Part shown: piece by piece, positions 36,201 to 44,512 of the stretch
Layout: each line of letters begins with the position of its first letter
Numbering within the stretch: the first letter of the stretch is position 1
NCBI RefSeq assembly: GCF_000711885.1
Contig: NZ_JONK01000026.1
Span: 1-64,000 of the forward strand
DNA: 64,000 bases
Source of the DNA: Chromobacterium haemolyticum DSM 19808
GTDB lineage: Bacteria; Pseudomonadota; Gammaproteobacteria; Burkholderiales; Chromobacteriaceae
Reading direction: 5' to 3'
Position numbers and translations under genes: made by a program
Notes under the pieces: generated by a model
The model's input: the letters and a program-made list of their open reading frames with translations, nothing else
Database searches by the model: none
What the model was told of the DNA's origin: nothing

Positions 36201-37156
36201 GGCGCCGCCGAAGGGGACGGAGTCGGCCTCTTGGCCGTGCCCAGCTTATGGGCGCTTTGCGCACGCTGGGCTGGCTCGGCCTCGCGCCGGGGCGTCGCTG
36301 CGCCGCCGGTATGCAATACCAATTGCGTCAAAGCCTTAGCGTAACGCGTGGACAAGTCCGGGCGACCGCATTGACGGGCCTGATCCAGCAACACGCGCAA
36401 GCTTGCAGGATCATTCATCATGGCTGCGCCGCGACGATCACCTTCCGCGCACGCTTGGGCGATTTTCCCAGCCGATGCCAGCACTTTCAGCCCGGCGATG
36501 AAATTGCGACGCTTATCTTCCAGTGTCGCCGCATGTTCAAATGCGGCAAAAAAAGCCTGGGCGGACTGCTCATACGCGCGTTGCGATAAGGCCAGCTTGC
36601 CTATTTTTTCCTGCCACAGCATCGCATGGCCAGGATCCCGCCCCGCCAGGCGATGGTAATAGGTCAGCATCACATCCGCGGCGCCGGCGGCAGTCGCCTG
36701 GGTGGCAAGCCTCGTCATAACCTGCGCATCCCATTCATAGCGCAGAGTGCGCTGCAATAGCACGCGGTATGACGCCATATACATTTCGCGGCGCTTGTCC
36801 TGCGGCGATACGGCATAAGCCATTTGTTCTGCGGCATCTACTTGCAGCAATAGCGCCCGTTGACGTTCTTCGCCGCTGCCGACCCGGGCTAGATTGTTTG
36901 CCGCGCTCATGGCGGCCTCCCAACGCCCCAGTCGCAAATGCTGCGAGGCCAGCAGCTCAAGATAGGATGGCTCGTCCGGCCTGACCCGCAACCAGGCTTC
37001 CAAATAAGCCACCGACAGCTCGCTGGGCGGACGGGACATCAAATCATAGGCCCGCACACCGCCGCGCGGATATGCGGCCACTAGCGCCAAGATCACGCCC
37101 ACGCCGATGAAAATGGACAACCAGAGTGGGCAAAGCCGCTCTCGCTTGCTACTCAT
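33260..37156 (-). CDS. pelB: Pel outer-membrane exporter PelB (TPR plus beta-barrel)
   Basis: A 1298-residue protein: an N-terminal membrane helix (about 11-28), a long periplasmic TPR superhelix (about 55-900, for example AYLEAWLRVRPDEPSYLELL) and a C-terminal 16-strand-type beta-barrel (about 985-1298) ending in Phe-Tyr. It is somewhat longer than P. aeruginosa PelB (1193); the extra length includes a low-complexity Ala/Pro/Arg-rich linker near residues 290-325. The TPR part contacts PelA and the barrel exports Pel. Its start overlaps the pelA stop by 8 nt (ATGAGTAG). Confidence 0.93.
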   Translation of the reverse strand: MSSKRERLCPLWLSIFIGVGVILALVAAYPRGGVRAYDLMSRPPSELSVAYLEAWLRVRPDEPSYLELLASQHLRLGRWEAAMSAANNLARVGSGEERQRALLLQVDAAEQMAYAVSPQDKRREMYMASYRVLLQRTLRYEWDAQVMTRLATQATAAGAADVMLTYYHRLAGRDPGHAMLWQEKIGKLALSQRAYEQSAQAFFAAFEHAATLEDKRRNFIAGLKVLASAGKIAQACAEGDRRGAAMMNDPASLRVLLDQARQCGRPDLSTRYAKALTQLVLHTGGAATPRREAEPAQRAQSAHKLGTAKRPTPSPSAAPAQQTGGLESDLELAYQAFIESGQLNDAQSIAQQALGRHFNMEVWTKRLAQVAQWNNHPDLALRAWLQVARGTDNDAAWQNVLTLAPQLHDDQAYLAAQMHAARAKSADLSQKVAVVDTLERLGRPDEALTYLQQNAAGSMRRPMLEKLAEVAERVGQDGKALATYQTLQSEFGPTPGYAMHIANLEYRHGDFSAALDALTAARDIKQEKADAAAFWRTYAQLAQLTQRRQDVDLGNERLIATGLATDADLHGMIYSYQDYPLDAGRIAELEFRKNGSEAALLLALTNYTAAAAWPRIRNLLHKLTLEQASMLSHSSALLAARAEYYRQRQYWKGALADLRRAVRQADVTDEIRVQYLWMLVDFGRNDELTAALHRWRGQAQEDSTYWGAYGAGELRLGHAASALSFLRRQSTLADDDPLWTLSLAEAEDAAGHSMVAWTLRSKVWRELQAKSRDGASGDKPNIDQQGYAGDDGKTPPKPAAQLETQAARVRLSQSFAGGDYSRNLLASLLKRDGGQPAQLAETLLDSTLIQALGSEENEKGAPPADAAPRKPALRAVARETMLAWAVSGEYNELARAWLTRQYARWLLRPADARATLAIADNDRDTLSRILDGGDGSIPIRSAIEALDRIGRVPQAQTLAFDAHEGAPDNDAAHQTMSDLLLRDPPSFGADIIAAKHSPVDSLDYVLIGSVPLTSRYGLGLKATDSAQHLSSATQLAWIPSHDRMLNLTVSDVTSERRLAITLGTRQALNSFGTASLYGEFNRDGALGITFNAGIRQYANNSAELNAAGTKDMLRLGLDMSKDARWFWSGSYELDRFHAQDGSFLGTGWTLSGNVGYRIRSTYPDWSIRLVGERSAYASSDSQIPSLSVLLPPGRAPQTSYFMPTNATQFGLMMGLGLDQLMTAHNPRDEPHPYWRSWRPFMDAGIVHQSAVGWRPEASIGMSGPVAGNDQARLYFSHEPAVGRNAASTQVGVSYRMFY

Positions 37157-39911
37157 GCGTCACCCTGATTAAATGATAAGAAACCGGATGCGCCGGCGCA
37201 GCCGCCACGGAAAATCGCAGCTGGCCGTTTTTGTCCAGTCTGGTTTTGACTGGCTGGCCGTCCACTAAGACCTTGCAACCCGCAGCATTGGCCACCACGA
37301 CATCCGCTTTGTAGTAACCCCCGAACTCAAATTGGATTCCATGGGCATCGCGCTGGAATCCCCGCACAAAACCTGCGGCTGCGCTAATGTAAGGAGCCTT
37401 GCCCGCTCCATTCAGAACAAACCGGGCCTCATCACTTGCCATGTGCACATAAAGCCCTCCCGGACCTGGCACATAACCGCTGACGCCAGATGCTGTCAGC
37501 ACATCGGGTGCCCCCTTTCCCGGCCAGCGCAGCTGGCGCAAACTTGAACCTGAACGCACTAACCAGCCGTCGCCATCGCGGGCAACAACCACTCGTCTCC
37601 AGTCCAGAACCCGCCGGATATAGTCCGTAGTGTAAATCGGAAAAACTGCCTGCTTCAGCGCCCCTTCATACACATTGATCAAGGCCTTGAGCGATGCCAA
37701 CTTGGTGCCTGAATACATGTGGTAGTAAATATTGATGGCCTTGAAGCGCAACGGGCTATCCGTGAGCGAAAAGGTTTCAAGCACCCGATCGAAGCCGTAG
37801 AAAGGACCGCGCCAATCGTTGGTATAAACATTTTCATCCATGATTGCAGCATAGACCTGAAACTCATCAGGACCATTGCCCTTGGCCACCCCATACGGCG
37901 CGATATTGGACCAACTCTTATTGCTGTGAGTGATGTTGGTATCGCCCCCGTTGATGTTTAACGCGCCAGCCTGATGAGCAAGGCGCAATGCGAAAGGGGA
38001 CGCCGCCGCATTGCCCGGCCACTGAACGACCGCCACGCGTTTTCCACTCGGGGCAAGGTTGCTGTTGATGTAATCGATGGAGCCCTGAATCTCCCTATTC
38101 AGATCAAATTCGTAGTGAGGGATATTCAACGCAAAATCGCCATCGCTGCCTTTCCCTTTGCCGTGGAGGCGCTTTCCGCGCTCATCGATCATTTCCATCA
38201 TGAAAGGATGGGAAAAGGTATGCGTGCCAATTTCCACATTGGGCAAGGCGAACATATGGCGGGCGATTTGCTCCAGACGGGGAGATAAATTGGGGTACAA
38301 GCCCGCCTTGCCGACTTCACCTTCGATAACAGACAAAGTGGTAGGAATGGGAAACCTCTTGAACACCTGGTCGTACAATGCCTGCGCGCCATAATCCGGG
38401 CCGGGAAATTCGGCTCGGGAGGCGAAACCATCGCCATCCACATGCACAAACATCAGGCGACGGCCATTCTCCGTGGTGACATCCGGCATCGGCATCACGG
38501 GCAGCGACAAGGCCCGAGTCAAAAACTCAATAGGCTGAATCACCCAGCGCATCTGCTGATTATCAGGCAGACTGGCCAATCCATATGGATCAAGGGTGTA
38601 TCCACCCCATGGCAGGATGGCCGCAGCGTCAACCGTGTAATTGCCCGCAGCTAGACGCAGCAGCGACTGGCCTTCCGCAAGCACGCGTATATTCGGCACA
38701 TTGCGTATGTCCGCGGGCGGCATGATTTCAAACCCCAACATCGCGGCCTTACCGACAATGCGCGGCTGAACATCCAGAGGACGCGGCACGGCAACCAGCG
38801 CCAGGCCGAGTTTTTGCGCGCTGCGATGATCAACCACAAAACCGAACTGTCCCAGCACGGCCACCGGCATGCCTTCCGCCATCCGGGCCAGCAACCAGCG
38901 TCGCCACGCATCCGGCTTTTTGACGACATTGTCTATCCTCACCACGATGCCCGCATAGCGATCCGTGCCAATGCGACTAGGCAAGGGTTTGTTCACGTCG
39001 GCGTACTGGATGTCATACCCGAGGTAATTCAAAGGCATCGACACGTCCCGCACTGCCGCCACCCGGTCCAGCGGCTCCCCTTCCCCTGGGCTGTGCACGA
39101 TCAGCACCTTGCGCGGCATCACTTCAAGGCGGCCCATCCCGACGATGGAAAAAGCGGGATCCGCGACGTAGGGCATCAGCCCTTCACGCCTGATCCGCTC
39201 AGCCGTCTCGCGGCGACAGGCCTTGTCCGCGGCACGGCAATAATCAATGACCACAATAGGCAAGCCGCTGCGGTTTTTCAGGGAATCGATGCGGGCGAGG
39301 AGATCGCTGCGCATCGGGTCCGCTACAGACAACGCTTGCGAACCCACATCGCTCGGGCGGTACAAGCCATCGACAACAAGAGCCTGCAATTTGCCCGGCA
39401 GGCGTTCTGCGAGCGCAAGATGGTTTTTCAGAACCAGACGGACGTCCGGATAATTCTGGAGAATGGCGTCGACCAGCCGTTCCAGACGGACATCCGCGGC
39501 ATCAGAGGCATCAGAGGCAGCGGACAGCGCGGCGCCATCATCCAGTAGAAAACCCCGATAGCCTTTTTGCCACAAGGGTTGCAGTTGCTGCCGCAGCCAT
39601 TGCTCATCTGGTTGAGATGAATCCGTGGCCAAGCTGCGCAAATCAAGCCTGGCAAACCAGACAGTATGAGGTGCAAGATCTTGCGCCGGAATGGGCGACC
39701 TCTGTGGATCAATTACAACGACATCAAATGCCTGCAGTTCGTCAACAGGTACATCAGCACCGTAGTACAACGCCATATTTAATGATTTCGTACTCAGATT
39801 TTCAGATATTGCCGTTTCAGACAAAAATGGCCCTAAAACCATAAATAAAGCAAAGGTTTTAAAATAACCCAAGTATCGGTGCAGACTAAATTTTGTGGCG
39901 TAATCAACCAT
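37149..39911 (-). CDS. pelA: Pel deacetylase PelA with degenerate hydrolase domain
   Basis: A 920-residue periplasmic protein, first gene of the operon. The N-terminal signal or anchor is near 15-35. The GH166-type hydrolase region spans 45-255, a reductase-like middle 265-420, and the CE4-like deacetylase domain 480-760. Deacetylase metal ligands are visible: HVDGDG (Asp492, Asp494) and THTFSHPF (His564, His568). In the hydrolase region, where the stand-alone paralogue has LDTLDS and ESLF, PelA has LDDGAA (123-128) and DGLY (181-184), so glycosidase activity may be lost. Deacetylation makes Pel cationic before export via PelB. Confidence 0.94.
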   Translation of the reverse strand: MVDYATKFSLHRYLGYFKTFALFMVLGPFLSETAISENLSTKSLNMALYYGADVPVDELQAFDVVVIDPQRSPIPAQDLAPHTVWFARLDLRSLATDSSQPDEQWLRQQLQPLWQKGYRGFLLDDGAALSAASDASDAADVRLERLVDAILQNYPDVRLVLKNHLALAERLPGKLQALVVDGLYRPSDVGSQALSVADPMRSDLLARIDSLKNRSGLPIVVIDYCRAADKACRRETAERIRREGLMPYVADPAFSIVGMGRLEVMPRKVLIVHSPGEGEPLDRVAAVRDVSMPLNYLGYDIQYADVNKPLPSRIGTDRYAGIVVRIDNVVKKPDAWRRWLLARMAEGMPVAVLGQFGFVVDHRSAQKLGLALVAVPRPLDVQPRIVGKAAMLGFEIMPPADIRNVPNIRVLAEGQSLLRLAAGNYTVDAAAILPWGGYTLDPYGLASLPDNQQMRWVIQPIEFLTRALSLPVMPMPDVTTENGRRLMFVHVDGDGFASRAEFPGPDYGAQALYDQVFKRFPIPTTLSVIEGEVGKAGLYPNLSPRLEQIARHMFALPNVEIGTHTFSHPFMMEMIDERGKRLHGKGKGSDGDFALNIPHYEFDLNREIQGSIDYINSNLAPSGKRVAVVQWPGNAAASPFALRLAHQAGALNINGGDTNITHSNKSWSNIAPYGVAKGNGPDEFQVYAAIMDENVYTNDWRGPFYGFDRVLETFSLTDSPLRFKAINIYYHMYSGTKLASLKALINVYEGALKQAVFPIYTTDYIRRVLDWRRVVVARDGDGWLVRSGSSLRQLRWPGKGAPDVLTASGVSGYVPGPGGLYVHMASDEARFVLNGAGKAPYISAAAGFVRGFQRDAHGIQFEFGGYYKADVVVANAAGCKVLVDGQPVKTRLDKNGQLRFSVAAAPAHPVSYHLIRVTHE

Positions 39912-40435
39912 GAATCACTTCTCTCCCATCTGCGTCCTTGTTCACATCCAACTCATCATTGGATACGGCTACCGATCACGTACCCTACACGGGGGGTTTT
40001 TCATACATGAACTTTAGTTCCGCTTTATATCAAAACCCAGTTTGCCATTGACATATTTTTGCAAGGCCCGTCATGCCAATGTTTGCAAAAATGAGCAAAT
40101 ATTGTTCTTCTTCAGAAAGAATAGACCAAGCTTTATGTTTGGAAAGCAAACTACCATCAAACAACACATTGTGTAAAGTTAATTAATTGTTTCTTTACAA
40201 TAGAACACCAGGACCAATTTCTCAAGAAAATGCTTTATGGGTACTCAGGAGAAGGGAAGGGAGGAACAAGTTTCCGCCTTCTCGTAAGTTGGATTCATCC
40301 CTGATCTATCCAGGACACCACATAGGCCCCCATCAAGCCGGTTTTGACGGACTGCCAGATCAGCGTCCTGGACTCCCCCGGCAGACTTACCCGGCTCCTG
40401 TAGGCATTCCCATCTTATAAATTGAGTATATAAAG
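39912..40435. other. intergenic region upstream of pelA and left of the IS3 remnant
   Basis: The part next to pelA (39912-40190) is AT-rich and must contain the pel promoter; no clear -10/-35 pair or regulator site was identified. The part 40190-40435 has no gene and resembles neither neighbour; it may be further insertion-sequence debris. Confidence 0.45.
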
Positions 40436-40930
40436 ATGCCAATGGACACACCGCGTTTCACCCCAGAATTTAAAGAAGAAGCCGTCAAACAAGTCACCGA
40501 GCGCGGCTACTCGGTGGCCGAGATTTCCGCTTGGCTTGGGGTTTCCCGCCATAGCCTGTACAAGTGGGTGAAAGCCGTCACCCCGGACAACTCGGAGAGG
40601 CAAGCGACGGAACTGATCAAGGCCAAGAGCGAGATCCTTTGCCTGAAGGCGCATGCCAAAAAAGACGCCAGGTTACTGACACTTCGCGACTCCTGGCGGG
40701 CTAGTGGAGGGTGTATGGATCGCACCGGATGCTGGGTTGGTCTGTGCGAAATCGGCAAGGCGTGTGGCAAGCACCGTGTCGCCAGAATCATGAGGCAACA
40801 CCGAATCAAGGCTCAGCGCGGCCATAAAGCCCCACGGCCCATTACAGGGCACCCCTCTTTGTTGGCCCCAACCATCCGAACCGTGAATTCACAACATCAC
40901 AGCCTGACCAAGCCTGGGTGACGGACATTA
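40436..40930 (+). pseudogene. IS3-family transposase remnant (orfA and start of orfB)
   Basis: The first ~75 residues are a typical IS3 OrfA helix-turn-helix (RFTPEFKEEAVKQVTERGYS, then VAEISAWLGVSRHSLYKWVK). The sequence jumps within a few codons to the OrfB N-terminal part (GKHRVARIMRQHRIKAQRGH). It then shifts frame just before the DQAWVTDI block that opens the catalytic core. An internal deletion and at least one frameshift make it non-functional. The DDE core is absent; the sequence at 40931 switches to what looks like a group II intron. Confidence 0.85.
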
Positions 40931-41165
40931 GTGTGCCGCAGCAAGCGGCGTAAGAGATGAGAGTACGCCCCCTCGCCATCGGCTTACAGGAGCGGGTGGC
41001 AAACCACCATGAGCGGCTTGGGTCACAACCCACGGTCGTGAGCGTCATGGAAAAGGCGTCGTAAAGACGTCAGGTCTGGATTATGGAAGACGAACAACCG
41101 TGAACTGCCGTTCAAGTGTCGAAAGTACTCATATGACATCAGAAGCGGGGGTGATGTTGCCCCGC
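40931..41165 (+). mobile_element. 5' fragment of a group II intron nested in the IS3 remnant
   Basis: Immediately after the IS3 codons for WVTDI, the sequence begins GTGTGCC, a group II intron-type 5' end. About 230 nt of structured sequence follow, with the paired segments, GGAGCGGGTGGCAAACCACC and later GTGTCGAAAGTAC, expected of domain I. No intron-encoded protein or domain V/VI follows; the element is truncated before the ferritin-like gene. The assignment is from sequence style and insertion position. Confidence 0.5.
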
Positions 41166-41247
41166 GATCAGTCAGGATGACTATTTATCATTTCACTAAC
41201 CAGACCGTTGCAAAGGTTTTTGATCTGATAATCAAGGAGTTTTGCTG

Positions 41248-41784
41248 ATGAAAAACGAAAAAGACAACTCCACCAGCAGTGCCGAACAAGACATGAGCAG
41301 CAATGCTGCCAAAAAAATGACTGATGGTGCGGTAACACAAGGCTATCGAGGTGAGCGTCACAAATTGATTGCCTTGCTCAATGCCGCCCTGGCCTCCGAG
41401 CTGGTCTGCTTTCTTCGCTATACCCGCTTCTATTACACGGTGGGTGGATTATCCAATACCGCATTGAAAGCCGAGTTCATGCAGCATGCCCGGGAAGAGA
41501 TGCCGCATGCCAACATGCTGGCAGAGCGTATTGTTCAGCTCAATGGCAAGCCTGATTTTGATCCGGAAAACCTACTGAATAATGCGCATAGCCAGTATAA
41601 TGACACCGACAAGATCCAGGCCATGATCAAGGCCAATCTGGTGGCAGAACGCATTGCCATCGAATCCTATCGCAAAATGATTCAGGAATTGAAGGACAGC
41701 GATCCCACCACCAGCTTGTTGCTGACAACGATTCTGTCGCAGGAAGAAGAGCATGCAGAAGAAATGCGCAGCCTGCTGGATTGA
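41248..41784 (+). CDS. ferritin-like diiron protein (bacterioferritin type)
   Basis: A 178-residue protein with a low-complexity N-terminus and a four-helix bundle. Diiron ligand patterns can be seen on successive helices: ALASELVCFLRY, HAREEMPHANML (E-x-x-H), LVAERIAIESY, and LSQEEEHAEEM (E-x-x-H). It likely stores iron or detoxifies peroxide. ATG 41248 is preferred, with AAGGAG upstream; a TTG at 41242 is an alternative. It is the first gene of the stress cassette on the plus strand and ends at a strong terminator. Confidence 0.88.
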   Translation: MKNEKDNSTSSAEQDMSSNAAKKMTDGAVTQGYRGERHKLIALLNAALASELVCFLRYTRFYYTVGGLSNTALKAEFMQHAREEMPHANMLAERIVQLNGKPDFDPENLLNNAHSQYNDTDKIQAMIKANLVAERIAIESYRKMIQELKDSDPTTSLLLTTILSQEEEHAEEMRSLLD

Positions 41785-41797
41785 CAACATGATGCCG

Positions 41798-41840
41798 TAT
41801 CAAGATAAAAGTCCGCGCCATGCGGACTTTTATCTTGATA
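41798..41840. terminator. bidirectional terminator between ferritin-like gene and minus-strand genes
   Basis: A perfect 19-bp inverted repeat (TATCAAGATAAAAGTCCGC and its complement) with a 5-nt loop, between convergent genes. It contains a T-run on both strands. Confidence 0.88.
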
Positions 41841-41855
41841 CAAGGTGGAGATGCT

Positions 41856-42218
41856 TCAGCAACGGCGATGAAAATAAGCAGGCACACCGTGTTGATTAGC
41901 CGGTGAGGCCGGCTGCGTCACCAACTGGTCAAACAGCATGCATACTCCGCGGGTAGCACCGCTCTCGTGGGCAAGCATGATCTGAAACAGCTGGACAATT
42001 GTCTCCTCACTTAGCTTGCCAATGTGCCGGGATGCGACACCCGCACTGATGCAATGAAAAATGGCGCGGCCATTGCCATCCAGCTCCCGAACATCATCAA
42101 TGGTAAAGCGCATGGGTACATGGGCTGAACCCATCATCAGCCAGTAACCGGCTAGCGTTACGCCTTGGTGGCTGCCTTTCAGGGTCAGAATCTGGTGCAG
42201 GATTTCATCTTCAGACAT
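41856..42218 (-). CDS. hypothetical protein
   Basis: A 120-residue protein (MSEDEILHQILTLKGSHQGV...) without signal peptide or obvious domain. The middle, FTIDDVRELDGNGRAIFHCI, looks like a small alpha/beta fold. I do not recognise it. It is the last gene of the minus-strand run that begins with cfa, 96 nt after it, so it may be co-transcribed. Confidence 0.6.
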   Translation of the reverse strand: MSEDEILHQILTLKGSHQGVTLAGYWLMMGSAHVPMRFTIDDVRELDGNGRAIFHCISAGVASRHIGKLSEETIVQLFQIMLAHESGATRGVCMLFDQLVTQPASPANQHGVPAYFHRRC

Positions 42219-42314
42219 GGTCGCTCCCGTTTCGCTAAAGGGTCATGTTTGGCTGCAGCATGCTGTAACGCTAACTAGCCGCGCAGGGCTGTGGTCGTAT
42301 TGTTGCAAAGACAC

Positions 42315-43514
42315 TCATTCGTACATGTACTGGCGGGACCACGCCAAGGTATCGGCAGGACGTCCTGCGGGCTGACACAGAATCTGGTAAATGCTGACTA
42401 CATCGTTACGGAAGGCATAGGCACACCCGGCCAGATAAATGCGCCAGATACGGTAGCGTTCCTCGCCGATTTCCTGGCGGATGCTGCTGCTGTTCTTCTC
42501 GTAATTCTGCGACCACAGGCTGAGGGTCAAGGCATAGTGACGGCGCAGGTTTTCTACATCCAGCACCTCCAGACCGCCCTGCTGCATGGAGCTTAGCGTG
42601 GTGCCGATATGGGGCAGCTGACCGCCGGGGAAAACATATTTGTCGATGAAATTGCCGGCACCGAATGGTGCATCCCGCTGACGGGTGCTGACCGAGGTGA
42701 TGCCGTGGTTCAGTGCCAGCCCATCAGGACTGAGCAGATTCACTATCTGCCGGAAGTAGTCGGCCAGCCCCTTGATGCCGACGTGTTCAAACATCCCGAC
42801 ACTGGTAATCCGGTCAAAACTGCCGGATACATCGCGATAATCCATCAGCCTGATTTCTACCCTATCCTGCACGCCGGCCTGGTTTACCCGGTGCGTGGCT
42901 TCTTCAAACTGCTGTTGTGACAGGGTAACACCCAGGCACCTGGCACCGAATTGCCGTGCCGCCCGGATGACCAGCGCACCCCAGCCACAGCCGATATCCA
43001 GCAAGGTATGCCCGCTTTGCAGCCTCACCTTGGTGAGGATATGGTCGATTTTCTTGATTTGTGCTGCCGCCAGTGTTTCATCACCTTCGGGAAAATAAGC
43101 GCAGGAGTACACCATTTCCGGTTCCAGCCACTGTGCGTAAAAGTGGTTGGACACGTCGTAGTGGTACTGAATGGCCTGGCGATCGGCCCAACGATTATGC
43201 TGAAACAGCAGCCCGGCCAGCCGCTGCAAGGGATAGGGCTTGCCACGGCGGGCCAGGGAATGCGCCATCTTAATGATGTCCTCCAGTTTGCCGTCGATGT
43301 CGACCAGGCCCCGGACATACGCTTCGCCCAGATGGTCCAGCCGCGGGGAAAGCAAGTAGCGCAAGCCGGCGGCCTTACGGATGTGCATGGTCACCAATGG
43401 CTGCTCGAACTGGCCGAAATCAATGGCCTGGCCATTGCAGACCAGGCGCGCCGGCAAGGGGCTGTGCTGCCGTAGCTGGCAGGCCAGGCGTTCTATGCGT
43501 TGTTGCCAGATCAT
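42315..43514 (-). CDS. cfa: cyclopropane-fatty-acyl-phospholipid synthase
   Basis: A 399-residue SAM-dependent enzyme that adds a methylene bridge across double bonds of membrane lipids, a late-growth and acid/solvent stress response. It has the SAM loop LLDIGCGWGALVIRAARQFG. It also has Cfa signatures: YHYDVSNHFYAQWL, YSCAYF, MFEHVG, and NFIDKYVFPGGQLP. An N-terminal lipid-binding domain spans about 1-105. ATG 43514 has AAGGA 8 nt upstream. Full length and apparently intact. Confidence 0.95.
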   Translation of the reverse strand: MIWQQRIERLACQLRQHSPLPARLVCNGQAIDFGQFEQPLVTMHIRKAAGLRYLLSPRLDHLGEAYVRGLVDIDGKLEDIIKMAHSLARRGKPYPLQRLAGLLFQHNRWADRQAIQYHYDVSNHFYAQWLEPEMVYSCAYFPEGDETLAAAQIKKIDHILTKVRLQSGHTLLDIGCGWGALVIRAARQFGARCLGVTLSQQQFEEATHRVNQAGVQDRVEIRLMDYRDVSGSFDRITSVGMFEHVGIKGLADYFRQIVNLLSPDGLALNHGITSVSTRQRDAPFGAGNFIDKYVFPGGQLPHIGTTLSSMQQGGLEVLDVENLRRHYALTLSLWSQNYEKNSSSIRQEIGEERYRIWRIYLAGCAYAFRNDVVSIYQILCQPAGRPADTLAWSRQYMYE

Positions 43515-43610
43515 GCTGTATGTCCTTGCAGAAGGAGCTGGCCTACTCGGCCAGCCAGGGTTGCGAGATGCAAAGCGACCGGCCTGCGGCAGCAGCAAGC
43601 CGTGCTGGAT

Positions 43611-44469
43611 TCAGGGTTCTGCACCTGGGCGATGCCTGAGCTCATCCGTTGTGGGCGGCCGCTGCGGGAGCATGGCATGTTCCGGCTTGTCTGGCACAGC
43701 AGCTGCACCGGCCTGCCCGGCGGGTTTGCGTATGGGTTCGGCATGGCCATCAGCGGGTCTGGCCGGGTGTGGGGGCGGCTCCGCAGAGCGGGCACGATTT
43801 GGCTGATCCGCGTTCATCGGGTGCTTGTTATCCGGCATGGCTGGCGCTGCATGGCGCGCAGTGTCTGGCATGGGCCGGAGCGACGGACGCGGCTGCGCAT
43901 CGGGAGTGGCGAGTCCGGGAGGATCGCGGTCGGTACCGTGCTGTCTTGCTTGCTGATGCTCCAGCGTTGACTGCTGCTTGAGCGAATGCGGATAGCGGTT
44001 GCCGCCATACTGTTTCTGATAGTCGGGCAGCGGACTGGCTGGCTGGCGGTACAGATTTCCTGTTCCACTGCTGCCAATCCGGGTGTTTGCGACTCCAGCC
44101 GGCCCCCCAGTGCTGGTCCCAGGGCGGCGCTTCATTGGCGCTCCTGCCCTGAAAATAGGCCGGGCGATGATGGTAATAACGCAAGGGAATGCGCCAGATG
44201 AACACGGGCACCCGGTCTGCCGCCATCGGTGTCCATGGCCCGTTATACCAGTTGCTGTAATACCAGCCATCTTCATGGAACACCCAGTAACGGCCGCCAT
44301 AGAAAAAGTAGTTGAGCTGCTGCGCAGGGTCGTAATACACCGGGTAACCCGGAATGAGGATCAGGGAAGGATAACTGCTGATGCTGATGTCAAGACGGGT
44401 TTGCGCTTGCAGGGTGGTACTGGGCCCAAGCAGCAGCGACAGGGAAATGCCAACCAGTATGTAGCGCAT
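43611..44469 (-). pseudogene. YXWGXW-type secreted protein, frameshifted at a GCCA tandem repeat
   Basis: The N-terminal frame (ATG 44469, signal peptide ending TTLQAQ) gives an aromatic repeat-rich part, including YYDPAQQLNYFFYGGRYWVF. From about 44047 the continuing family sequence, PLPDYQKQYGGNRYPHSLKQ, is in the next frame. At the junction the minus strand has CCGCCAGCCAGCCAGTCCG, three GCCA units. Removing one unit restores an unbroken 284-residue reading through VPPASPLPDYQ. It is either a broken gene or a slippage-switched one. The C-terminal half is Pro/Ala/Gln-rich. Function unknown; the family is common beside stress genes. Confidence 0.75.
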
Positions 44470-44512
44470 GGTGTTTGCTCCTGATCCCGTCCCGGCGATC
44501 CGATGATGATGG

